A stretch of DNA of 64,000 bases from Castor canadensis. Its lineage: Eukaryota > Chordata > Mammalia > Rodentia > Castoridae. Location: positions 45,837,570 through 45,901,569 of the forward strand of contig NC_133401.1 in the NCBI RefSeq assembly GCF_047511655.1, written 5' to 3'. The first letter of the stretch is position 1; the number at the start of each line of letters is the position of its first letter. Position numbers and translations under genes: made by a program. The notes beneath the pieces are model-generated. The model was not told the origin of the DNA and did not search any database. It was given only the letters and a program-made list of their open reading frames with translations. Positions 11,236 through 23,705 of this stretch are shown here, one piece after another.

Positions 11236-12033
11236 ACAATTAAAAAATTATTCCTAATGACAACATGTGGTTTGAAGGTAAATGGATGCAATCAGAGGAC
11301 ATCATGTTAAGCGAAATAAGCCAGGCTCAGAAACACAAAGGCTGCGTGTTTTCTCTCATACGTGGAAGATAGATCCAAAGATAAACATATACAAAAACAA
11401 GCATGATCACATACAAACTCATGTAGAACATGTTTGTAACAGTGGAACTGATCTATGGAACTTGGGGAAAGACGGAAAGGAAAAGAGAATGATAGAGCGT
11501 CAACAATGTCGTAAAACATAACATCTGTGAATGCAGAAGATATAAGGATATGAATTGAAAACTGTTAAAAAATGGGGAGTGGAAGGTAAAGGGGTATGGG
11601 AGAGTAATGGAAGGGGTCCAATGGACCAAAGTAAAGTATACTCACAGCAGGGATACATTGAGAAACCCCTTTGAACACTGACTTAAGTATTAATAATGAA
11701 AAATAGGACTGTGGGGGGGTACTTGTGGGAAGGAGGAGAGTGAATGAAGGAGATTAAGATGAGGGAAGATGGTTGATTAACTTCATATACTTATATGAAA
11801 TAGAACAAAGCTAGGGAAATATTTCTTGGGACCCAAAAAGTATCAGCTGAAAAAAAACAAGAAAAGAAACAGAACTAAGAAATCTCTTGTGACTGCTTTA
11901 AGTGGGGCAGGGAGGAGGTGGAAGGGAAGGGAAGGTGGGAGCGATCTAACCAATGTACAATATAAGCCTATTTGGAATTATCACAATGAATCTCCCTCTA
12001 CAATGAATATATCCTAATTAAAAAAATGAAAAA
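11236..12033 (+). mobile_element. Older L1 3' end
   Basis: Begins near 'aaatggatgcaatcagagga' and 'agcgaaataagccaggctca', the ORF2/3' UTR boundary of L1, and runs through G-rich 3' UTR to 'tcctaattaaaaaaatg'. No intact frame. A different, older subfamily from the element at 4011. It lies within an L2 block. Confidence 0.7.
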
Positions 12034-13270
12034 AATTATTCCTACCCAAGAACACATCATTAAGTGCTCTGAAGGCAAAGAAGATAGGAGGGCCAGGGAA
12101 GACTGAAAATATAGCCCTTGAGCTAAGGTAAGAAATTTGAGACAAGCTGAGTGTATCCAGCTGTATGACAGCTCAGTGGGGACCAAGGCAGAACACTCTG
12201 GAAGAATTAAAACTCAGAGAAGAGTATGGCACTTGATGTAGAAAGAGTCAGGAGGAGAAAGCAGGCTGAGGCTGGAGCATTATCAGGATTGAAGCCATGC
12301 AGGGCCTTTGTTGGCCAAGATAAGGATTTGACTCACTCGAAGGGTTTCAGCATAGGTGAGGTGAGCATACTGGCATGAGGGAAACCTCTTGCAGAGTTCT
12401 GTGGGAAGGACTGGAGTGGACAGGGCCAAAGGAGACATAGGAAGATCACTGAGGAATATTCACAGTACTTGGAGTAAGAGAATTAGGGTGGTAAAAATGG
12501 AGGTGAAAGAAGTGACTTGAGAGGGATCTAGAAGGTAAAATAGCAGAGATACTATACTCCAAAAGGAAACCAATATGGGAGTCAATGAGCCGTCAAATAC
12601 ATGCCAAGATTTCTTCTGGCTTACGTAAATGGTGTACAGTGCTCACAGTCACAAGGATAGCAAGATTGGAACACTGGCTTTTGTGGGAGAGATCATGAGT
12701 CCAATACTGGACTTGAGGAGTTCAAGATACCTTAGAATTACCTAGTGGAAAATGGCTTATGGCCAATTGAGTAAATTTGGCAATGTAAGTCTGAGACACA
12801 GAAGAAAGGCTTGTGCTGGACATTTCCTATGGGAGACATTGGCATATACACAGAATACTGAAGCCAAACTATAAATATGAGAAATAAAGTGTGAATGCCT
12901 AGAGAGACTAGACAGGGTTAAAAGAGTATTGGGCACAAGTTGATCTTTGAGAAATTCTACCACTCAGCTCAATAGCTATGGAGAGGAGGATGAATCCACC
13001 AGTAAGACAGAAAAGGAGCCAGAGAGGTGGGAGAAATGCAAGAAGACAGTGGGACCATGGGAGGCAGGAAAAGAGGGTGCTTTGAAAGGTAGGCAATGAT
13101 CAATACAATCGATTGCTATCATAGACAAGGACTGCAAATGTTCATTTCATTACCTGACTTGGTCACCAGTATCCTTAGCACTGACTCAGTGGAATGATAA
13201 TAAGGAACAATGAGTGACAGAAGCCAGAACTGAGTGGGTTAAGCAGGTGAGAAGCAAGAAAATAGAGAAG
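12034..13270 (+). mobile_element. L2-like block, continued
   Basis: Resembles the internal 3' part of L2: 'gcagggcctttgttggccaa', 'gggtttcagcataggtgag', 'gtgggagagatcatgagtcc'. Probably one old L2 split by the B1 and L1 insertions at 11066-12033. Diverged; the family call is from memory. Confidence 0.45.
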
Positions 13271-13339
13271 GTACTAATAACCCAACAGGATCAAACAGAG
13301 AAATCTGTCCCTCAGACTAAAAGACACAGTCCTAACAAC

Positions 13340-13760
13340 AATATACAAGACCATAAAGTTGACCTTCTTCCTTACTCCATCTAAGCTCTCCTTCCCACGG
13401 CATCCACTCTGGCCTCCTTATTCTTTGAATGCATCAGCTTCCACTTCTTGACTTTTGCCTTTATTGTTCCCTTAATTGAGAATTTTCTTCCTCCAAATAA
13501 ATGAACAAATTCTGTTAAACCATTTAGGTCTTGGCTCAAAAATGATCTCAGTGTGTTCTCCCCTATTTTATTTAATATTAAAATTAACTTCTCCTGCCTA
13601 CATTCACTATTCCGTTCTCTGAGTTATTTGGTACTTCTTATCACTGATAGAGCATGATTTGTTTTTGTGTTATTTGTTTTTAACATCATCCCACCCCAAA
13701 GAATGCAAATTTCCTGAGACAGAATTTTGCCTACTTTGTTGACTATATTTAAAATGGTGA
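13340..13760 (+). mobile_element. L2 fragment
   Basis: 'attgagaattttcttcctcc', 'aggtcttggctcaaaaatga' and 'gaatgcaaatttcctgagac' follow the order of the L2 3' region. Confidence 0.55.
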
Positions 13761-15404
13761 TAGGAAATCTACATTGCCATGGTAAATTTACATGACACAT
13801 TATGTGAAGAAAAGCAGGTTACAAAATCCCATTCTAGGAGAGGCTTAGAGAATAAGTAAGGAAAATGTAGTGCAAGTGGCCTTAAATAATGAAGAATTAT
13901 ATGGGATTACACAATAGGAATTGTAGAGGCTCAATATCTTCAGGGCTCTTCCAGGCTATTCCTCTTCCTTAATAAATATGGTCTTCATCCTAAAATAAGC
14001 TTCTCTTTGGATCCAGAGGAGGCTGCTAATGGCCATCAAGAGTACATGCACTTCATGTCCCATTTGGGAGGGATAGAGAGGCATTAACTCCTACACACTC
14101 TGCCAGAGGAGTATGGAAAACTCTTCCAGAAATCCCCAGCAAATTCGTTCTGGAGGCTCATTAGTCCAAGGCATACCACACCTATCCCAAACCTAACTGC
14201 TGTTAAGAGTCTGAGATTACCCTTAGATCCATCAAGCTTATCCTTACATTTGAGGTGAAACCCTGTAATACATGAGTTTCATGAAGGAGGAGTGGCTGCC
14301 TGAACAAAATTAAGTATCTACTGAAGAAGATCTACATTTATGTGTGTATCTGTGTGGGCTTACTAGAGTATTACTATCTCTGGGCAGATGGGATTAAGAA
14401 TGATATCTTAACATTCTCCTTATTGAATGAATTTTTGAATTGGGCCAATGAAGCTGAGTGTATTTAAACAATAATCTCCTTTTCACAAGTTTTTTATATG
14501 GCTTCTGGTTTAACCTTACATGATTCTATTTTATTGGTGGTACAATCTCAGGGAAGCAAGAGTGAGATGAAAAGTTACATGAGGAAAAAAATAGCAAAGG
14601 TTCAATATAAAGAAATACACAACTAAGTGGGCCATGGCTTTGCAATGAGTTTTTATAGAATGTTTCCAGAGAGCCCATGGGAACCACTGCATTCAAAATA
14701 CCTCTAGGGGTAAGGAAGGAGGAACAACCTACCATTTAGATCCTTCTGTCTCCTGCCTCTCATGGTTGCTGCCTCATAGGGGGTCCCTTCCACAACACTC
14801 AGGCTTGTGTCCCTGACTCCTCAGAGGTCAAGGAAGACAGAGACTCCATAGGATGGTGTCTCCATGTCAGTGCTGCACTGGGCAGCAATGTGACCTGTGG
14901 AAAGGAGCAGTGGTAGCAGAGAACAATGTGAGCATTGCTAGAGCCACTCTAGCTAGACACAAATGAAGAGGCTGTGATCTAGTGAGGGAGGAAAAGCTGA
15001 GTGGCCATTCTGGGCCTGGTATATATTCTATACCAACTTAGCTCTGACTAGAACAATACCCTCTAGTAAAGCCCAGTTGATAGTTTATTCATCTTTCCCT
15101 GGTAACTCCTAAAGACTCGGTACTTTTCTTTGTTTGTACATGTGTATTCTTATAGCATAAGACCAAATATTCTAGAAGTTATAATGTGCATATCTTCGTA
15201 TTCTTCTGTACATACAGTGTGCATTCTTCAATTTGCTCTGGTATGACAGTCATCATATATGGTAAGTAATGAAAATTTAAGAGGAAATCTATAAAATGTT
15301 AAAACTTTGTAAATAGCAAATTCTTCCTTTAAGGGAATCTGTATTTTATACAAGCAAAATAAGGGGCCTTACCAAACTAACTTACAACATCAAAAGGCAA
15401 TATT

Positions 15405-15520
15405 CTTGGGCTGGCAGTATGGCTCAGTAGTGGTGTACTTGACTAGCATGCAATGAGGACCTGGGTTCCTCACCCAGAACCATATGTCCACACACACCCA
15501 TGCACACATGCACACAAAGC
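15405..15520 (+). mobile_element. ID-like SINE
   Basis: 'gggctggcagtatggctcag' then 'cttgactagcatgcaatgag' and 'cctgggttcctcacccag', followed by a CA-rich tail. Confidence 0.65.
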
Positions 15521-15529
15521 AATATTCCT

Positions 15530-18430
15530 TCTTCTGTGTTATTTCATAGATGGTAATTCTGGAGCATGTGACATGTAAGCATTTAGGAAGGACAGGTTAA
15601 TAGGATCATGGAACTTTCCCTTATTCTAGCAATGAGAAAAATCAGCAGTGAAGCAGTACCATATTTTGTTTTAAGGTTTGATTTATTCATTTAATGTTGA
15701 TTTAGCATCTATGTATTAGGGATGGTATTGGGTGGTATGAGAAATACAAAGAAACTATTCTAGTAGGCAAAAGAAGTTGAATAGAGATTGCTACAATACA
15801 GTTAGTATTGGGCAGATTCCTTAATTTTGTATTCTATTATTACTTTAAAATGTTAGTTTACTGTCAACAGTCAATAACCATGAAGGAATGGCCTATGGAA
15901 AGTGAGGTAAAAATATTAACTTGAGGACCTTTCTAAACTTTATCAACTCTGCACTGTGTGGGCAGCTGTCCAACATTTTAATAACAACTAGAATGCAAAA
16001 TTAATAGTTTTTAAGTCACCATGGCTCACAGTCTTTCCTTAAGGACTAACAAACATCCTAGCCAACAATTCAGTGCTTTTGAAAACACTCATTATTGGAA
16101 GAAACTGAAGGCTGTTGCATAATAATAACTGCTAATACAGAGAAACTATGATTTCATCAGGGTTAGCTCATAAACACAGACCAGACAGTTGCCCTTGAGA
16201 CTAATTTAAACAGTATGTCTTTCTATAAGAATATGCATCCATTAAAATCTTGAACTGGTACCAATAACCCACAAATCAAAACATTTCAGTACTGAAAAAA
16301 ATGACAGAAAAAGACTTAGAAGAAGATACTGATTAGAAAGTTTTGTGTGACTTGTTTAAAGTTACCTGAGAAGTTAGTAACTCTGATACTGAATTCTGTC
16401 ACAGTGGTATTTTAGAATAGATAAAAATGCACATAATGTATATTTTCAAGTATAAATTCCTCAGCTTCTTCTAAATTGGACAAAAATGATATGTTTTTCT
16501 AAAAGTTCTTAAGCATTTGAAATGAGCATTGCCCACAATGAATGTTTTCATGCTTGACTGACACTTAGCAAGCTTTTCTATGGTACTGTGGTTACAAAGG
16601 CAGAAGACAAGAAACTTAGAGACTCTGCCTTGAATCAAGGGAGAAAGGGTGTGAAGCAAGGAGAAAACCAGATGTTAGTCATGCTGGTATGGGTTATGCA
16701 CCAGGTGCTGGGGCGTCAGGAAAGGGTCAAGAGAGGAAGAGATGCATGGAAACCCAATCTAGAAAAAGTGAGAAAGTGCTCATCAGGTAGACAAGGGAGA
16801 GAGAGAGAAGGGAACTTGCAGAGGAGACCTGTGTGTGGAGCACCAGGGCTTGGACCACCCTGGCACACTGGAGGGTGGAGTGTGAAGGAATATTCAGGAG
16901 ATAACACTAGACAGGGGGCAGGACGAGGATCTTAGATAAATGCCCTGGAAAGAGTCTGCACTTACCACTAAGCAACGGACAACAGTTGAAGGATGTTAAG
17001 GGCTGCCTGCTCAGTTTTGTGCTATCGAAAAATGACTTTGGTGGCAGTGTAGGGTGGCCTGGAGGGGACAAGCCTGCAGATTATAATACTAGGACAATAA
17101 TTCTGGTTAGAGATCAGGAAATTTAAAAATCCAAGAAGGGAGGGGGGAGGATAAGCACCATTGATTTCACCCTTTACGTATAATACTAATGAAACCACCA
17201 ACGCATTTTTTAGAAGAGTAACTAGCTTCCCAGTAATATTTCCACACTGATTTTCATCCATTGATAATACAGTGAAAGATCAGGTTAAGATTCTATAATA
17301 CACACAGTTGTGAAAGTAAAGCAGTCTCTTAACAGCATTGACTTCTAATGCACACTATTCTGTTAAGCTTGTCATTTTTCAGAAAGTTCTAAATTTTTGC
17401 AAATAAATACAAAATTCTGACATTTGAAGGAAATGCAGCTACGTCTTTACAAGATTTCCCTTCATCCCATCTATTTTCTCGCATTCTTCATCTACACTAT
17501 AAAATTGGACATGCCCACCTCTAAAACAAGGGATAACAGATATGGCATCCTTGCCATGAAGTGGGATAGACACCTGATTACCACCAAATCAAGTCTAAAA
17601 TGTTTTATCAACTAGCTTCTGCATCATTGATGTCCAAGGGTTTAAAATAAATTCAAAGCTCATGTATCTAGAATTTTCTAAGCAACAGTTTCACAACTTA
17701 AAATTCAGCTGAAAGCCTCTGTTAAACTCAACTAACAATTATCACATCAGATACAGCCAAGGCTTATTGGTCAATAGAAAGATGTTCCATTTATGTATTC
17801 ACTTATTCAGATGACAGGGATTCAAATATTTGGAAAAAGTAAACAGGTCCAGAGAATCCTTCTGTCTGCCTATCTTTTTTCTCCCATTAGTTAGAATCAT
17901 CAGTAATCAATGGCATGAATTCAGTAATGACACATTTACATATTTAAACTGACATTTTGAAATGACAATGAGAAACTGACAATTAACTGTTCTCTAAGGA
18001 AATGCCCTTTCTCTCCATATGGCTTCTACTCTGGGGCTAAGATTTAAAGAGATTTTCAATTTACTGAACAACAGAGAGTCTCCCCAGCTGAGATCCCTGT
18101 GCAACTTCATTTAGAATGCAAATGTCTGCACCAAGATTTCAAATGCCATTCTTAGTGATGCTAAGAAGCCAGTTATAAAATAGAGCCATTCTTGCCATGG
18201 CGCTTTGGTAATATAAAGAGTAAAGAAAGAACTGTTAAGGTACTAAGGGGAAATAAGTTTTCTTGTGTTCACTTGACAGCATATATGAAGGAAAAGTCTC
18301 CAGAGAAATTATGTTATCTTCGATTCTCACCTATTTTGGGTGCTACAAGGACTACATGGACAAGTTATAAACAACACAGGTTTCTATAAACATATGCCCT
18401 TATTACTTTCAACTTTCACTAATAAGTTCA
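15530..18430. other. Long low-repeat stretch of MCC intron 1
   Basis: About 2.9 kb with almost no recognisable SINE, L1 or microsatellite; part of 16580-17130 may be diverged L2. No conserved open frame. The relative absence of repeats could mean constraint or simply old sequence. Confidence 0.5.
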
Positions 18431-18435
18431 CTCAA

Positions 18436-18500
18436 AATAAGAAGACTGGGTTGGGGGTGCTCAGCACTTGCCAGGCCCTGGCTTCAATCTCCAGCACCAA
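18436..18500 (+). mobile_element. ID element fragment
   Basis: 'tgggggtgctcagcacttgc', then 'ggccctggcttcaatctcca' and 'gcacc'. Confidence 0.5.
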
Positions 18501-18538
18501 GAATCTTAAACATTTTACAAATAAAAAGTGTAAGGAAA

Positions 18539-18837
18539 TGTGGGCCCCAAAGTGACCACGTGGAGAGGAGTGATCTGGCCAAGAGATTCTTTATTGCCGG
18601 GTGGGAGAGGGAGAGAGCAGAGAGCCAAGAGAGTGAGGGAGAGAGGGGCAGGGGCTTAAATACCCCTCAGTGGGACTTAGCATGATCTGGTTGGTTAGGA
18701 TCTTATGGTTCATGCTGATTGGAGGTTGGGGAAGAAGGAGGGTTCAAGCTAGACTGGAGGCAGGACTGTGACCCTGGAAAACAGGAGCTTAAGGGTGCAG
18801 TAAGAACTGAAACCTACTGGCGCCATTATTGCCAACA
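18539..18837 (-). mobile_element. Solo LTR (ERV2/ERVK-like)
   Basis: About 300 bases ending TG...CA on the minus strand: it begins TGTTGGCAATAATGGC at 18837 and ends near GGGGCCCACA at 18539. A polyadenylation signal (AATAAAGAATCT on the minus strand) lies close to the 3' end, as expected of an R region. No internal retroviral genes flank it. The target duplication is not evident. Family call is tentative. Confidence 0.5.
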
Positions 18838-18839
18838 AA

Positions 18840-20060
18840 AAGGCTGTAAAATAACGATGTGGGCTGGAGGAAAAAGCAAAACTGTTCCTGAAAGCACACT
18901 AGCTAAAAATGCATGTGAACAAACTGATTCTGTTACAATCTCTATAAAACTTTCAGCTGCCTTTTTTGAAGAGACTGACAAAGCTACTCCTAAAATTCAT
19001 ATGAATGCTCAAAGGATACAGAATAGCCTAAAGACCTTGAAAAAGAAGGAAATTGGACAAGTCACACGTTCCAATGTCAGAACTTCCAACAAGGCAACCG
19101 TCATTAAGTCAATAATATTGGTATAAGGATAGGTGTATGGATCAGTGGAAGTGAATTCAGAGTCTAGAAACACACCCTTACATTTATGATTGATTTGTGA
19201 ACAAGGGTCTCAAGAAAATGAAAAAAGAATAATCTTTTCCATAAATGGCTGCTGACAACTGGATATATACATTCAAAAGAATGAAGTTGGATCCTTTCTT
19301 CATATCAGACATAAAAAATGGACTCAATAATCCCAGCAATGTGGGAGGCAACCATTGGGAGGATTGGGACTCGAGGCCAACCCTGGCAAAAAGTTAGCAA
19401 GACCCTATCTCAACAAACAAGTCAGTGGTGGTTCATCCTTATAATCTCAGCTACATGGGAAACATAGGTAGAAGATTGTGGTTCAAGGTCAATCTGGGCA
19501 AAAACACTAGATCCTATCTGGAAAAAAATAGTAAAAGCAAATAGGGCTGGAAGCATGGTTCAAATGATAGGGTGCTTGCCTAGCAAGTGCAAGACCCTGA
19601 GTTCAAACTCCAGTACTGCAAAAAAAAAAAAAAAAAAAAAGACTCAAAAGGATCATAGACTTAAATGCAAAAACTAAAGCCATAAAACTCTTAGAAAAAA
19701 CACAGGAGTCTTCTTTATTACCTTCAGTTAGGCAAAACCTTCTTGAATACAATACCAGAACACAAACAACGAAAGGTTACATAATATATGATTCCATTTT
19801 TGCAAAATGTTCATAGTAGGCAAATCTACAAAGTCAATGACTGGCTGCCTAGGCCTAGGGAGGGGTTTGGGCTAAAGGAGGGATGACCGCTAATGGGAAG
19901 AGGGTTTCTTTTTGAGATGATGGAACTATTCCAAAATTGACTGTGATGATAGTTGCACAACCCTGTGACTATACTAAAAAAATCACTGAATTATGCACTT
20001 AAAATGGGTGAACTGGATAGTGTGTGAGCACATGTCAATGCAACTATTAACAATGGCTTA
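18840..20060 (+). mobile_element. Old L1 (L1M-like) ORF2 end and 3' UTR, interrupted by a SINE
   Basis: Diverged plus-strand L1. 18990-19310 matches ORF2 (ggataggtgtatggatcagt; ccttacatttatgattgatt; gacaactggatatatacatt). It resumes after the SINE at 19650 (ggatcatagacttaaatgc) and passes into an L1M-type 3' UTR (tgactatactaaaaaaatca; cacttaaaatgggtgaactg). Heavily mutated, no intact frame. Confidence 0.8.
19305..19645 (+). mobile_element. Three-part SINE inserted in old L1
   Basis: Two B1-like monomers (about 19325-19422 and 19430-19535) and a tRNA-like unit (19546-19620; 'gcctagcaagtgcaagaccc', 'gagttcaaactcc') with a 22-base A tail. Splits L1 ORF2 sequence on both sides. Confidence 0.8.
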
Positions 20061-20099
20061 CAGAAAGGAGCATCAGGCAGAGTTCAAAACCTTCATTTG

Positions 20100-20305
20100 A
20101 GAACAAGAGACATGAGTAAGTTCAGCTCTTACTAACTGTTAAATCTTGGGGAAATTACAATATCTCTGAGCCTGTACTTGTATCTTTAAATTAGTGTAAT
20201 AATAATTCCTTTCTCAAAGAGGCTATTGGGATTATCAAATGAGATCATGTATATTAGGTGCTTAACACAGTACCCGGCATGCAGTAAGCACCCAATAATA
20301 TCGAC
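20100..20305 (+). mobile_element. MIR
   Basis: 'gttaaatcttggggaaatta', 'gggattatcaaatgagatca' and 'gtgcttaacacagtacccgg' are the plus-orientation MIR core and 3' end. Confidence 0.7.
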
Positions 20306-20317
20306 TATCAAAAGAGC

Positions 20318-20537
20318 TTTCCTACCAGGCTTGGTGGCTCATACCTGTAATCCTAGTTACTTGGGAGGCAGAGACAGGAGGATCAGTCCAAGGCTGGCCC
20401 CAGACAAAAAGTCTGAGACCCTATGTAAAAAATAAGTAAAGCAAAACAAGAGCTAGAGGTGGTAGAGCATCTGTGTAGCAGGTATGAGGTCCTGAACTCA
20501 AACACCAATACCCCTCCATCAAAAAAAAAAAAAAAAT
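20318..20537 (+). mobile_element. Two-part SINE (B1-like + tRNA-like)
   Basis: 'accaggcttggtggctcata', 'cctgtaatcctagttacttg', then the tRNA unit 'ggtggtagagcatctgtgta' and an A tail. Confidence 0.85.
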
Positions 20538-20635
20538 TGCAGACCTAGTCTGTAGGTAGTAGTTAAAAAAAAAAAGTTAGTTGAGGCATTGCTTAAATTT
20601 TACTTAAAAATTATATTTATTTTTATGCATATATC

Positions 20636-20712
20636 AGCACTAGGGTTTGAACTCAGGGTCTCACACTTGCTAGGCAGGAACTGTATCACTTGAGCCACTC
20701 CTCCAGCAATAG
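20636..20712 (-). mobile_element. tRNA-derived SINE monomer
   Basis: 'actagggtttgaactcaggg', 'cacttgctaggcaggaactg', 'cacttgagccactcctccag'. Confidence 0.85.
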
Positions 20713-21752
20713 GCTTATTTTGGAACACTCAGTAAAGCAGGAATTCACAGTTGGAAAAACCACAAAAAAAATACATAAAACAATGATGATCAGACATTTT
20801 ATAACAGACAGCACAAGACTGTGCTTCATGAGTAAAGGGAGCTAGTAAGGTGAGCCTACACTTACAACAATTCCCATCCCCCACTCCCTGCAGGCAGTCT
20901 GTAGACTGCAGCACCAGAGGGAAGTCCACAATGCACCTGGTGGTCTCACTGGCTGGGGAGGTAGACAACAGAGTTCAGGGAAGCCAAGGCAGAGAAAGAA
21001 TTTGTGGTGCAGAAGGAAGAGGAAGAACTGCCTGAGTGAGGGCAAAGAGAGAGGTCCAGAGATCTAGCTGTAGAGGCCAAATAAGCTCTAGTTTCCAGCA
21101 TGCTCTGGTCCTGTCAAACAATCTTAATGGTAAGCTTCCAAAGATGGAAACCAAAGGAGGTCAAGCTTCAGAAGTCAGGAATTTGGTTCTGTAAATGGTA
21201 AGTTAGAGACGCCATCAAATACACAAGTCACAAATGCAGTAACTGTATTTAGCTGTCTCAATTCAAGGGAGAGATGGGGGTCAGAGATATGGACAAATCA
21301 TAAAGAGGGCAGACAAATGATTGAAGTTTGGAAGCTCTCAGCTTTGTGAGTCTTTAGATGAAAGGAATTTGTGATTCAGTAATGTGGTACCATGTCCCCA
21401 GGGGTTGAGTAGTCTCTAACCGGTCTCAGAGTGTTCATCCTATCAGCACAAATTCTCTCACAGTTTTGTTTTGCCAGACTTAGCCACGTTCTTTCCCTTG
21501 CTTCTGCAGTGTCTCTGTTGCATGGTTCCTGGGTGTGTTACAAAGCTATATAAACAACTGGGCGACATGCAATAAATGTTAGCTCTATCTTATCTTAAAA
21601 AGAGAATCCTGTTTCTCAAAAGTGATGTACTTTCACTTGTACATGAGTGTTCAGAGTGCCTCAAACTAGATACATCCCAAATATTGATCAATGAAAGGAG
21701 AAGCAAGTTGTGTACATTCATACAACGGAATGTTATTAATAAATAGTAAGGA

Positions 21753-21975
21753 AGAGCCGGGCACGGGTGGCTCATACCTATAATCCTAGCTATTCAGGAG
21801 GCAATGATCAGGAGAATAAGCCAGCCTCGGGCAACTAGTTACTGAGACCCTATCTCGAAAATATCCATCACAAAAAAAAAGGTCTGGTAGAGTGGCTCAA
21901 GCAGTAAGAGTGCCTGCCTGGCAAGTGTGAGGTCCTGAGTTCAAACCTAGTGCCACCAAAAAAAAAAAAAAAAGG
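21753..21975 (+). mobile_element. Two-part SINE inserted in old L1M
   Basis: 'gccgggcacgggtggctcat', then 'ggtctggtagagtggctcaa' and 'gagttcaaacctagtgccac' with an A tail. 'gtaaggaa' flanks it on both sides (before 21753 and at 21975), a short target duplication. Confidence 0.88.
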
Positions 21976-22091
21976 TAAGGAATGACGATGACTCTTGAAA
22001 ACAAGTCAGATATGAGATAATATGTGTTCTATAATTCTGTTTATATGAAACACTAAAAGACAAATCTTACTTATGTAGTCAGAAAGCAGGT

Positions 22092-22229
22092 AAGTGGTTA
22101 TAGGGGACTAGGATAAAGGTAGCAATTAATCAGGAAGGAACACAGGAAATTTGGGGGTTTAAGTGGTTATAGGGGACTAGGATAAAGGTAGCAATTAATC
22201 AGGAAGGAACACAGGAAATTTGGGGGTTT
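22092..22229 (+). repeat. Exact 69-bp tandem duplication
   Basis: 22092-22160 and 22161-22229 are identical base for base, head to tail, inside the old L1M 3' UTR. A single unit is expected of the repeat family, so this is a secondary local duplication. Confidence 0.95.
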
Positions 22230-23591
22230 TATGAAAATAAGTCTCAATTGTGATAGTGGCAATAGGGTATATAAATTTGTCAAAACTCACTAAAATGCAC
22301 ACCTAAAATAGTTTCATTTTATGACATGTCAGTAATCAGGGAACACTGCCTATCAGAGTCAGCTCTTCTGGGTGACTAGGTACCAAATTTGTTCCTTTCT
22401 AAGTTCTCTCTCCCATGGTATTTTAAATCCTGAGTAGGACTATTTCTTTTTATCTTGAATAACCTCAAGGGGAGTTTATTTTTTAAATTTAATTAACATA
22501 CAAAATAGGATCATATTTTCCTTTGACTTGATTTGGCCGGCTAGTTGTTTTATGGCTGGTTTCTTAGGATTTTAATGGCTTTTCTGTTTTCATTGTCTCC
22601 TGGTTAGGCTCGGGCTATACTCTTGTGAGTCTCACTATGATCTGATTGTAGCTTTGAGGTTTTCAGTACTATTTGGTTTCTCTGAAGTTTGGCTTTAGTT
22701 AGGCTGCTCTTTGAATCACAGCAGAGGCTCTCTGTTAAAAATTGTGTTCCAGATCTTGCTCCCAAGAAGAATAACACATTGCAGGTTTTATCCTTAAGTC
22801 ATGGGAATCTGCTGAGTTAGGAGCAAGGAATCTAAAGGCTGTCAGCTTTCAATTCCATTTACTTACATTCAAGGGGCTCCTCCGGCCCTCTCTGGCTACA
22901 TGACTTTTCTGTATCGTTTCCCCAAGTCATATGTCTGTTAACACTAAACAGAAAAAGGAGAGAGTAGGCTTAGTGGTGTGAATCTGCATTTCTTTTGTCA
23001 AAAACACTACTGTACTCTCCACTAACCCTGAAAACCGTTTGTTGTGGTAGTTGTTATTTAAAGACTGAGGAAAAGTGTCTGCAAGTGATTATAGTTCATA
23101 ACTCATTGATAAGTCCAGTTTTATGAATTCTTCAATGATCTGCCTGGAACAATGAAGGTGTTCATGCAAGCATGATATAAAGTACATACCTGAAACTTCT
23201 AAGATGCACAGTTTGACATTGTGAAATCTGAATGTTCCTTACATGTCTGTTGGCCTAGTTCCAACACAGTTACCATGGCTTGCTCAATGGTATCAGGTTC
23301 TACTCCTGGTAAGTTAAATAGGTAACAGTGAGTGTCAGTGCTTCCTTAGTCATACAAGTCCTGTTACTGTCTGAGAGCCTCCCAGGGACCAAGATTAGGA
23401 GGACCAACATCAGTACTTGCAGAAGGGTGTCAGCATCTTATAAGGAAATCCTCTAGGGATTTTCCTCTAGGGGAGCCCCCCGCCTTGAAGAAATGTGGCA
23501 CTCTGAGTATTTTGGTGCTATACAGGTTGATACTGAGTAGTGAATCATATCAATATCCTGAATCAAGAGTGAGGTGTTTTATTCTATTTTA

Positions 23592-23705
23592 ATTTTTTTT
23601 TTTTTTTTTTTTTTGGAGACAGGATCTCTCTGTGTAGACAGGCTGGCCTAGAACTCATGATCCTCCTGCTTCTGCCTCCCCAGTTCTGGGATTATAGGCA
23701 AGTAC
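23592..23705 (-). mobile_element. B1-like SINE
   Basis: 20-base T run, 'ggagacaggatctctctgtg', 'aggctggcctagaactcatg', 'ccagttctgggattataggc'. Confidence 0.88.

Larger units (their letters stand above)
21610..22330 (+). mobile_element. Old L1M 3' end, split by a SINE
   Basis: 'cccaaatattgatcaatgaa' and 'cattcatacaacggaatgtt' (L1 ORF2 end), resuming after the SINE with 'gaaaacaagtcagatatgag' and a 3' UTR (tgtgatagtggcaatagggt; ctaaaatgcacacctaaaat). Contains the exact 69-bp tandem duplication. Confidence 0.7.

Noticed and set aside
22092..22229. CRISPR-like or iteron-like array
   Set aside because: Only two contiguous identical units without spacers in a mammalian L1; a simple tandem duplication.
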